Part shown: in pieces, positions 1 through 8,892 of the stretch
Layout of the letters: each line of letters starts with the position of its first letter
How positions within the stretch are numbered: position 1 is the first letter of the stretch
Source of the DNA: Laburnicola sp. R22_1
Taxonomy: Eukaryota > Ascomycota > Dothideomycetes > Pleosporales > Didymosphaeriaceae
Direction of reading: 5' to 3'
Assembly (NCBI GenBank): GCA_014281115.1
Contig: JACONQ010000007.1
Span: 558,001 to 622,000, forward strand
Length of the DNA stretch: 64,000 bases
Notes under the pieces: generated by a model
Database searches by the model: none
Told to the model about the DNA's origin: nothing
Seen by the model: only the letters and a program-made list of their open reading frames with translations
Translations under genes and position numbers: made by a program

Positions 1-44
1 GCCCCTTCTTTCAATTCTGACATCGATATAACGGTTCGCCCAAC

Positions 45-1051
45 ATGCGTGTTAACAACTTCACTCTCTTCCTCCTAGGCTTTTTGGGCATCCTTGCGCT
101 CTCGGCTCCCGCAGGCCGACCGAGCGTCGGAGAAAATGGTCATGTTGAGGTGCTCGACAGTCCTAAGGATGTCCATGGCGACTTGGCCGTTCGAGGTCTC
201 GATCTGAGCACGTACGTAGCCGATCCATACGATCCCTACGGTCTGGAAAAGCGACGTGCACGGGGCGGAAGGAGCAAGAAGCCTAAGAAGACCAGCCCAA
301 AGAAGACGAAGAAAACAAAGACAAAGACAAAGAAGGCGAAAAAGGCGAAAAAGGCAAAGAAAGCCAAGAAGGCGAAGAACAATTGCAAGCAGCCCAAGGC
401 CAAGAAGTGCAAGGGCAAAAACTGCAAGCGCGCTCCTCCCCCGAAAGCTGGTGCCGCCTGCGCCCGACCGGAGCCGACGACCAACTACAAAGTCCTCCTG
501 AAAGCCGCACAAAAGAAAGACCCCAGAATCAAGTCCATGCCAATGGGGGCGACCTATTTGCTTGTACACCGCCACAGTCCCACTCCTGTCACTCACAAAA
601 CGCTCGTCTTCGGCAAGGTCGTCAAGAACTATGAAGGCCAGCTCGATTTCCAAGCCGAGGGCGTCGATCTCATGTGGGACCCTGAGACGGACAACGAGGT
701 CAAGGCACAATGTAAAAAGTTCTACGGCGCCAAATGCGAAGGCCACGTAGTGAAAAACTACAAATGCGAGATTTCGATGGGCAAACACCCGAAAGGCAAA
801 TACAGGTTCGCCGGAACAGCAAAGCCCGAGTTCGCTGACCCGGAGGTCATCAAGTCGACAGGTAAGAATAACAGGCCTTGGAAACAGAACCATCACTAAC
901 AGTGCACCTAGCCAATGATCTCATTGAGAAGCATAAGACATACAGCTACTTCTACAACAACTGCAAGAAGCATGTAGGTCGTGTTGAGAACGTTGTTGCC
1001 ATGAACAAGAAAGATGATCCGATATACCCTCAGGCTTGGGAGTTTGATTAA
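45..1051 (+). CDS. Secreted lysine-rich protein, possible LRAT/NlpC-like C-terminal domain
   Basis: Exons 45-861 and 912-1051 (intron 862-911, GTAAGA..CTAAC..TAG) give 318 residues; without splicing the frame stops at 899. A signal peptide spans about residues 1-21 (hydrophobic core FLLGFLGILAL). A Kex2-type dibasic site, LEKR, ends at residue 70. Residues 75-125 are a Lys/Ala/Thr tract built from KKA codon repeats, so the mature protein would be very basic. The C-terminal half is cysteine-containing and not low-complexity. It carries THKTLVFG and, in exon 2, YSYFYNNCKKHV. These resemble the His and Asn-Cys motifs of circularly permuted papain-fold (LRAT/NlpC-P60) proteins, but that is inference from short motifs only. 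The role is unknown; a secreted, proteolytically processed cationic protein is the most the sequence supports. Gene model confident, function not. Confidence 0.75.
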
Positions 1052-1988
1052 GACCGAGGTCAAAGACTAGGAGACAAATCCCAGGAATCAACTGCTTTGT
1101 ATGGTGCGATTCTCCTACACATACCCTAGATGATACCACTTGGATTTATTGGAACTTAGCGATGTACCACACATATGACTATAGAATATTGAACGCAAGC
1201 TTACGTGATTTTCATTCGTTTATGCTACTTTCCTTCAATAAGACCTTTCCCCATCCTATAAATCTTTATACCTGTTTCTTCTCAACTCTACTACCAACCT
1301 CACAATCGACCTGCTCAAACCCTGTGCGGCCAAACAGCTCTCTCGTATCGCTCACTCGTGAACACTGAGCTGGCAGCTAGTATTACTCACCTATTCTTAA
1401 AACACTAACTTTTTTAGAAATTATATAGCGTTGAATCACAGCGATATGCTGTGAAGTCAAAAGCTTCGCGTAGATTCGATGAGGCGGGTGGGTATGTTAA
1501 ATACAGCTACAGGACGAAAGTTTGAGTATGTTCGGCCTGCGTATCGCGCCTCCTGGGGCAACACACAGAGCACAGAATTTTTCCCTAGGACTGTAGGAGG
1601 GTCTGCCGTTTGGCTTTTTTGTGTTATCTAGAGTGGAACGTTCAAAACGGTAACTCCGAATTTATATTCAAAATGGACAAGGGAATAGATAGAATGGGGT
1701 CTATCCGCCAGTCATTTCGACAAAGGCTGAGATGTTGTTTAACACTCATCACCAACTGAACCAACACCTATCCCTTAGACCAAAAAACGAACGACAACAC
1801 ACGTACGTCACGTCACGTAACGTCCAAGAAATAGCACCCTCACAGACCAACTCCTCAAAGCAAACATATTCAACACCAACATCGCGCAACGACGCAATAA
1901 CATTCAATACCAGTATCCCCAAAGCGCGCCCCTTGTATACAGCGTCCTGGCCCCCAACGCCCCTTAAAATACCCCCACATACCCTGCA
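1052..1988. other. Intergenic, no gene; holds one miniature repeat
   Basis: This stretch lies between the 3' ends of two convergent genes. Short open frames here lack conserved features. The only structure I see is the miniature inverted repeat at 1503-1594. Confidence 0.6.
1503..1594 (+). repeat. Miniature inverted-repeat copy 1
   Basis: The left end reads TACAGCTACAGGACGAAAGT and the right end, reverse-complemented, begins CTACAGTCCTAGGGAAAAAT. The core contains CCTGCGTATCGC and CTGGGGCAACACA, shared with the copies at 8785, 10362, 42196 and 55764. Confidence 0.65.
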
Positions 1989-3627
1989 TTAATAAGCATA
2001 AAACATCGTAGTCTCCGAATCCGACATCTTCATCCTCCGATTCTCCCGCATCAACATCCATCGCATAAGCCACGCCCCCGCCGCACACGCAAGCGCCATC
2101 CCCGCACTCATAGACAACGGAAACACGAACCTTGGCTCCGACCACTCGGGCCAAATATACTACCAAAAATTAGCCTTTGTGTGAACGCAAGGGGAGAAAG
2201 AGGAGCGAGGTGTGACGTACCGGCGTCCAAATGAGACTGAGGGTGGCAGCGACGTTGGCAATAGCCAGGGACGCGGCTTTCTTCTCCCGCGTTTGCCCGC
2301 ACGACGCGGACACCCATCCGAGGATGATGGAATTGACGCCATACGTGCCGATGGTGAAGACGCACATGGCAAAGTATCGCGCGCCGACGTTCATGGTTAT
2401 ACAGCCGAGGGCAAATCCGAAGATAGCGACGCCCTTAGCGATCGTAATATGCCACGTCCGTTCGTTGAAATGGCCCGAGGAAATAGCCCAGCCAACGGAG
2501 AAGACGCCCGCGATCAAGTACGGGGGACATGTCAGGATGAGGGTTATGCTTTGGGAGAAGCCGAGAGTGTTAACGATGGTGGGCATAAAGTTTTTGAAGC
2601 CGTTGGTGGCAATGTGGAGGTGTTGCATGTAGACGAAGACCCAGACTTTGGGGTCGCGCATGGCTTGTTTGAGGCCGGCGAAGAGGGAGACGTCGGTGGA
2701 GTGGCCGACGGTGTCGAGGGCGACGCGGTCGTGGGCGAGTTGTCGTTCGGTCGGGTTGAGCCACCATGTTGTTAGGGGCTCGTCGGGGAGGATGAAGCAG
2801 GCTAGAAGGGCGATTACGAAGGTAGCGACCCCCTGGATGATGAACAACCAGCGCCATCCGCTGAGGCCTTGAGCGCCGTCGAGCTTGAATACCCCGAGGG
2901 CAATGAGACCTGCGAAGGATGATGCAAGGATGTTTCCTGAGTATAGGATGCTGATTCTCGTGGCGATTTCTTTGCGTGTGTAGAAGATGCTCACTATAGC
3001 GCTGTCAGAGGGCACTTGTATGTCAACAGATGGGATAACACTGACATAAGTAGAGCGCGCCAGGATAATAGGGAGCTTCCACGACTCCCAAGAAGAAGCG
3101 AGTAAGGATGATACCCGTGTAGTTGTGGCAAACAGCGGTAAGCCCACTCACAACAGCCCAGCCCATCATGCAGAGTCCCATGTACCACGATGGCTTCACA
3201 CGCGTAATAATCATGTTACTGGGTATTTGTCCCAAGATGTACCCCACAAACAGGATTGAGATGGCAGTGCTGTACTGAGCGCTCGTGAGACCCAGCTCCG
3301 TCTGGAAACCGTTGAGTCGTGCAAGGGTAATGGCATTGCGGTCGAGATAGTTGAGCCAATACATGAGCCAGAGCATAGGCTGGCATGTCTTTTCAGTGTA
3401 CGTTGAATGCTGGTATGTCTGTTCGGAAAAGCGAGACGACTTGCCATAATCCAAATATCCAACTTCCTCACAAGCTTCTTCTCCTCCGGCGATGTCTTAG
3501 CCACAGCTCCAGAGTAATCCCTCTTAACATCGACCTTCTCATCAAACTGCTCCTCATGCTTATCCGTGAACTTCTCATCAATCGTAATGCCCTCATTGTG
3601 CGTCGCCTGAGGTTGTTGAGCCGCCAT
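1989..3627 (-). CDS. MFS permease, Dal5/allantoate-type (anion:cation symporter family)
   Basis: Exons 3445-3627, 3046-3379, 2221-2993 and 1989-2159 join in phase to 486 residues, the usual size for 12-helix Dal5-type permeases. The hydrophilic N-terminus is followed by PMLWLMYWLNYLDRNAI, the family's first-helix signature. Further helices include FVGYILGQIPSNMIITR, FFLGVVEAPYYPGALY and GWRWLFIIQGVATF. The first intron (3380-3444) uses a GC donor (ATG|GCAAGT) and is needed to join IWIM to PMLW. The others (2994-3045, 2160-2220) are GT-AG. I chose the ATG at 3627; an in-frame ATG at 3693 is an alternative. The protein would sit in the plasma membrane and import a small organic anion, substrate unknown. 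It is divergent to the AtuA-like gene, with a transposon now between them. Confidence 0.85.
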
Positions 3628-4203
3628 GATGCCGATGTTCTCGTCCGACTCAAAGCGCTGGAACAAAGATGAAGGACGCAAGAGCAGGGGCAAGGCACCC
3701 AGCTCTTATATTGGATTTTTCGCATCGGTGTCCTGGTTCGCCTGTTTTTTTCTCCACGTGGAGAACCCCAGATTTCCGGGGTCGCAACGAGACGCCAGCC
3801 AGGTGGGACGGCACGAACGTCGGCGCCGATCGCCGAGCCATGTCATCGGTATTCGTTGACGCGACTCATACAAGTCCACCAAACGGCTCCCACACTGAAA
3901 GCTCTCCGCATTCAATGCCCCGAGACGAGTCAAGAGGATAGATTAGGGCCGTTCGCTGAGTCGCTATAGGGAACCCGGCGAGGAGATTCCGAGCAAGCGA
4001 GTACAACGAGGCCCGGCGTCCCACGCCGAAGGAGTGCAATTCGGCGGTGGGCCTCCGAGCCTCCAAGTACATTCAGTAAGAGACTACTTTGGCAACGATA
4101 ATGGCGCTCGTACGCGTTGACAGGAAGAAGCTCGGAGGCCCAAGCCGAACACTCATACCTAAGGTAGCTTAGCTACGGATCGCCTTGAGACTCGATGCTC
4201 CCA
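3628..4203. promoter_or_regulatory. Upstream region of the MFS permease, cut off by a transposon
   Basis: This is the MFS side of an originally shared divergent promoter. The other side is 6306-6603. I found no convincing ORF or recognisable binding site. Confidence 0.4.
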
Positions 4204-4205
4204 TA

Positions 4206-6303
4206 CCGTGTTTCATCACCCGACGATCGGCCCCACCTGACGATCGATTTGGCAGGGTCCGTGCGTACAACTTTTGAAGCTGTACAACGCAATACAAATT
4301 GTATACAGGCCAGATTTTTTGGTGGAGAGCTTTTGAGAGGCATAGGAGACGATCGCGATACTTTATTAGGTGCGATAACGCTCAGGGAGCCGTAAAGAGC
4401 GACCCCGGCGTGTACGCGCTGGCGTAGGCGCCACATCTACAACAGATGAAAAGTTGTACTCTACATCCTCCTCATCAATTAAAGGAGGCGTAATAACCTT
4501 CTCCTTGCCCTTGCGCGTCACCTTGGAGGTGTTTTGGAGTGGGAGAGGAGCTTCTTGGATGCCTTTGGGGGCCTTGCTTTTGGTGCCCGAAGCGCCTGGG
4601 TTGACGCCAGGGCCTGGGCGCGCTCCTCCTCTTGTATAGCCTTTGTACGCCTCTGCTCCTCCTGGATAGCCTTCCTCTGCTCCTTCTCTTGCTCCTTAGC
4701 CTTTGCCTCCTGATCTTTTTGTGCCTGGCGTTGGCGAGCTTCCTTGACCTTTGCGGGGACCAAAATATTGCGCCGCCAGCGTAATCTGCAGGTGGTTCAA
4801 GCAGTAGAGGCTTTCCTTGCGTAGGGCGCTTCTTCTGGGCTAGCGCTTCTCGTAAACGCGTATTTTCATGGTTCAGGAGGGTGTTGCGCACTGAAATTGA
4901 GTGCATAGTGCGGGAGAGCTGCCGGGACCCCTCAGCGTAAGTATCAGAGACAACCTGGCGCAAGAGTCTCTCAATTTTACGCCAATCTGAAGCGCTAAGT
5001 ACAGAAGAGCTGCTGTCGCTTGAGGATGGCCGCTCTAGGTCTATATTATTAAAGCGCTGAAGGATTACTTGGGGGTTGAAAGGCACTACGCCAGTGGCCT
5101 TAAAGGCGCTGCAGATCGTGTTTTCTTGAAAGGAGCACTGCCAGGCCCTCTCAAACATAGCGAAGAAGTCGCGCTTTGTGACTCTTGAGAGGCCCTGGCA
5201 CTTATCTAAGTACTCAGTAAGTTCAGCGGAGTAGGCAGTGCTGAGAGGCTTGAATAGCGCGACGTCGAGCGGCTGGAGCGTATGGGTTGAATGAGGTGGA
5301 TAGATAGCCAGGAGGATCTTATTTTGATCGCAGTAGTCAATAAACTCCATTGTAACATGCGATCCATGGCCGTCAAGGAGTAGTAGACGATAATCGCGGC
5401 GCGCCTTTGCCTTAGTCTCCCTGTCAAACACCTGTTTGACCCATGCTAGGCCTAAATCGTTGTTCGTCCATCCACTTGGTGATACCGCAAAGAAAGCTTT
5501 GTGTAAGGAATCGTCAAAATCTTGTAACCAGGTGTCTTGTATATTGTTTGACTGCGCTTGATAAATCAAGCAAGGCGTAAGAGAGCTTCCATCAGCGCAA
5601 ATACATGCTAGCGTTGTAATCCACTCGCGATTGCCGTCCTGGAGCATTTGTTTAATGCCGCCGCTCTCATAGCGCTGTCGGGAGAAGACACGCTTCATTT
5701 TTGACAGCACCCCAATTAGGAAACCCTTCTCATCCATATTGTACATGTGGCGCTTGTCGACGTTATACTGCTCAATCTTTTTACGTAGGAGCTCGAAATA
5801 TAGGGCGTACTTGAAGGCAGAGTCGGCGCGTTTACGTGAGGCGTCTATACCAGAGGTCCAGTGGGAAAGTAGGTCGACTTTGTGGCGTCGTATAAATCGG
5901 TCAACCCAGTTTTTGCCAGCAGGCTTCCCAGCTATTTCTGATGCGAAATTTCGTATCATCTCCTTTGTAGGGGGTAATCCTCGTTCGCAAAGGCCATTAA
6001 TATATTGTAGAAGCTCAGTTTCCTGTTGGGTGTTGAGGAGGCGCTGGCTGTCGGCCAGCGCGTCGCGCGTGCCCTGCACCCTGCGATGCCGGCGCGACAA
6101 CGTATTGCGATCGCAGCCATATTTTTGAGCGACTTTGGTGTAATTAGGCTTCTCAGAGATGCTCAGCGAGCTCAAATAGTCAAGAGCAGCACTTAATTCG
6201 GCCATATTCGTTGTATAGAGCGTTGCAAAAGGTGCCGAAGTTGGGCTGTTGAGGCGGAAAATCGATCGTCCGGTGGGGCCGATCGTCAGGTGATGAAACA
6301 CGG
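4206..6303 (-). mobile_element. pogo/Fot1-like DNA transposon (element 1)
   Basis: The element is 2,098 bp with 45-bp terminal inverted repeats (4206-4250 and 6259-6303, two mismatches) that begin CCGTGTTTCATCACC. It is flanked by TA on both sides (4204-4205, 6304-6305), the target duplication of Tc1/mariner-pogo elements. Each repeat contains the octamer GACGATCG twice, plausible paired transposase-binding sites. It carries one transposase gene on the minus strand. It lies between the MFS and AtuA-like genes, about 300 bp from the AtuA-like start. Confidence 0.9.
4475..6205 (-). CDS. pogo-like transposase, DDE core open, C-terminal tail frameshifted
   Basis: The first ATG is 6205 (MAELSAALDY); upstream in-frame codons include a GTG inside the terminal repeat. 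Order: an N-terminal helix-turn-helix (KPNYTKVAQKYGCDRNTLSR), a CENP-B/Tc5-type DNA-binding region (GLPPTKEMIRNFASEIAG, KNWVDRF), then a DDE_1 core with YNMDEKG, LLLLDGHGSH and THTLQPLD, all three acidic positions present. After FWSP, near 4760, the frame departs from the related copies. The expected KVKEARQRQAQKDQ coiled-coil tail is found in another frame (to 4518), and the family's terminal LPERYRT-stop is in a third (stop near 4366). Small indels have therefore altered the last quarter. The product cuts and pastes its own element; whether this copy still works is uncertain. Confidence 0.85.
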   Translation of the reverse strand: MAELSAALDYLSSLSISEKPNYTKVAQKYGCDRNTLSRRHRRVQGTRDALADSQRLLNTQQETELLQYINGLCERGLPPTKEMIRNFASEIAGKPAGKNWVDRFIRRHKVDLLSHWTSGIDASRKRADSAFKYALYFELLRKKIEQYNVDKRHMYNMDEKGFLIGVLSKMKRVFSRQRYESGGIKQMLQDGNREWITTLACICADGSSLTPCLIYQAQSNNIQDTWLQDFDDSLHKAFFAVSPSGWTNNDLGLAWVKQVFDRETKAKARRDYRLLLLDGHGSHVTMEFIDYCDQNKILLAIYPPHSTHTLQPLDVALFKPLSTAYSAELTEYLDKCQGLSRVTKRDFFAMFERAWQCSFQENTICSAFKATGVVPFNPQVILQRFNNIDLERPSSSDSSSSVLSASDWRKIERLLRQVVSDTYAEGSRQLSRTMHSISVRNTLLNHENTRLREALAQKKRPTQGKPLLLEPPADYAGGAIFWSPQRSRKLANARHKKIRRQRLRSKRRSRGRLSRRSRGVQRLYKRRSAPRPWRQPRRFGHQKQGPQRHPRSSSPTPKHLQGDAQGQGEGYYASFN

Positions 6304-6603
6304 TACCTTACCTAGGTACACCTCGGCCTCGTGTCCCTCCCTACTGAGCAGGGCTCCAAAGATCCGTGTATGTTTGATTTTTTCAGCCTAGGTATATAGT
6401 ATATACTATATAGCTCGCTCAATACATAGTTCGTTTCATACGCCTCTGAAAACGCGCTCGCTCCCTACCTAGACGTAGCTTTCTTGTCAAAGGAGCTTGA
6501 ATACGCCACAGCCTCCGACGAACAGGACAATCAAAAGCTTACCTACCAACCCCAACATTCGAACGCTACACCTTTAGAAACAAGACAATACAACAATCCC
6601 ATA

Positions 6604-8712
6604 ATGCGAAACGCACCCTCCACAGCGCAACCCGCGCACCCAGCACCCACCCACCGCGGCATCCGCATCGGCAACGTCTCCGGCGCCACTGGCGACGCAC
6701 CGCACGCCATGCTCCGCATGGCACAAACCGGCGACGTAGACGTCATAACCGGCGACTGGCTGTCCGAAATGAACATCGCATGGAACGCCATCGCCAAAGC
6801 GCGCGACCCCCACCTCGGGTACGAAAGCGGCTTTCTCGACCAGCTAGAAGAAAGCATCGACGTGATTGCGGCCAAGAAGATAAAAATCGTGACCAATGCT
6901 GGGGCGTTGAATACGGAGGCGCTGAGAGATAAGGTGCTCGAGGTGTGCGATCGGAGGGGGTATAAGGGGTTGAAAGTTGCCGTTGTGCTGGGGGATGATG
7001 TTACGGGGCTGGTTGTGGAGTGGGTGAGGGCGGCGGCGGCGGCGGGGAAGAGCGACGGACGGTTTGAGTATTTGGATCGTGAGGGAGTGTGGTTGGGGGA
7101 TTGGGCGGCTGAGTATGAACCTGCGAGTGCGGTGGCTTATATTGGTGCATGGGGGATTGTTGAGGCGCTGAAACGTGATGCTGATATTGTTTTGTGTGGG
7201 AGAGTTACGGATGCTTCGCCGGTGGTATGTATCACAGCTCAGATTAGGTTGTTCTTTCCTTTTGTTCGGATTTGCTAACGCCCTGTCCAAACATAGATCG
7301 GTGTGGCGGCATGGTGGCATGGCTGGACTCAGGGCTCCTTTGACAAATTAGCAGGATCTTTGATCGCAGGACGTACGTCAGGAAGATACTTTCAAGCTCA
7401 CTGCCAGTGCTAACTTGTGCTCAGATCTGATCGAATGCGGACCATACGTGTGCGGTGCCAATTTCTCCGGCTTCAAAGATCTCCTTCCAGGCTTGGTAGA
7501 CGTTGGCTTCCCGATTGCTGAAATCATGCCCGATGGATCATTCTACGTAACAAAGCAGCAGGACCTTACCGGCAGTGTCACCGTCGCCAATGTAAAAGCA
7601 CAGCTATTATACGAACTCCAAGGTGAAATGTACCTCAACACCGATGTAGTTGCAGACATAAGGACCGTCCAAATCGCAGCCACGGACGAACCACGGCGCG
7701 AGGTCCTGATCAGTGGAGTGAAGGGGTACCCGCCACCCTCAACTACCAAGGTCATGGTCGCGGCCCCAGCAGGATACCAAGCCGAAACATTCTACTACAT
7801 GAATGGACTCGACATCTCCGAAAAGGCCGAGATGATGAAGAGGCAACTAGCGAACATCTTTCAAGGCCACAATTTCAGTAAACTCTCCATGGAGCTTTAC
7901 GGAGGGCAGACACCCAATCCAAAGTCCCAGGCAGCGGGCACAGCAATGTTGCGCGTCTTCGCTCAAGCGAGGAGGAAAGCCGACATCAGTGCAAGCAAGT
8001 TTCGCATCCCCATTTACTCGCTTCGCATGCAGAGCTATCCCGGTGAGTCAAGCCCGCGAAAGAGTGAAGTCGCTTGTCACTGATACGTAGCGCTGCAGGC
8101 TACCATATGAGTCTCGACTTCCGCACCATGGATCCCAAACCCTTCATGGAAATCTTTCCAACCACAATGCCTGTGGCGCAGATAAATCATAGAGTGGTGC
8201 TCGACAACGAACACATCATTCACGCTCCACCGCCCCCAGCATTCGCCGAATACCCACGCTTGCAGCTGTCGTACGAAACCGCCACACCAGTTCATCTACA
8301 CACCTTTGGACTTCCCTCAAAAGCCCCATTAGGGGCTATTGTGCATGGGAGATCCGGCGACAAGGGAAACAACTCGAACGTTGGTTTCTTCGTGAGATAT
8401 GCCGATGAGTATCCCTGGTTGCAGAGCTTCTTGACGGTTGAGCGGCTACGCGAACTCTTCGAGGACGACTGGAAGAGTGAGGCTAGAGTCGAGAGATGCG
8501 AGTTTCCTAACATCCTTGCTGTACACTTGTAAGTGCACACTTTTGCATTGTCCAGAGTGCATACTGATTATTACAGTCGAGTGCTCGACTTCTTGGATGG
8601 CGGCATTGCTAGCAGCTCGCGCATTGACGGACTCGGCAAGGGCATTGTGGAGTACCTGCGGAGTAAGATTGTAGACATTCCAGTGAGGTTCTTGCAAAGA
8701 GGGTGCATCTAG
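6604..8712 (+). CDS. AtuA-like (DUF1446) family protein
   Basis: Exons 6604-7224, 7297-7372, 7425-8042, 8099-8528 and 8577-8712 join in phase to 626 residues, normal for the family. The ATG at 6604 is the first in frame; the open frame to its left has none. Family signatures: IRIGNVSGATGD near the start, VDVITGDWLSEMNI, TNAGALNTEAL, LCGRVTDASPVIGVAAWWHGW across intron 1, and LIECGPYVCGANFSGF. The C-terminal domain carries VHGRSGDKGNNSNVGFFVR. Bacterial AtuA acts in citronellol/acyclic terpene breakdown; the fungal members are mostly uncharacterised. By context with a Dal5-type permease and a Zn2Cys6 regulator, I infer a catabolic enzyme or accessory. Its promoter is interrupted by element 1. 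Confidence 0.88.
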
Positions 8713-8784
8713 TGGGATTGAAAATAGTTGTACTTGATGATATCAAGCTTGTAGGATAATGATACGTATGTAATTTTGGTTTCT

Positions 8785-8879
8785 TGGTTGTACAGCTCCT
8801 GGACAAAAGTTTTGAGTACAGCTGGCCTTAGTATGGCTTATCCTGGGGTAACATATTGTACTCAAACTTTTGTTCTAGT
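8785..8879 (+). repeat. Miniature inverted-repeat copy 2
   Basis: This is the clearest copy. Left arm CTGGACAAAAGTTTTGAGTA pairs with the right arm, whose reverse complement is CTAGAACAAAAGTTTGAGTA. The core holds CTTATCCTGGGGTAACA. It sits between two convergent genes (AtuA-like and Zn2Cys6 regulator). Confidence 0.75.
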
Positions 8880-8892
8880 ACTTTATATAGTA

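Noticed and set aside
75..896. Minus-strand 273-codon frame opposite the secreted lysine-rich gene
   Set aside because: It mirrors the repetitive AAG-rich coding strand; the plus strand has the signal peptide, a good intron and a conserved-looking domain.
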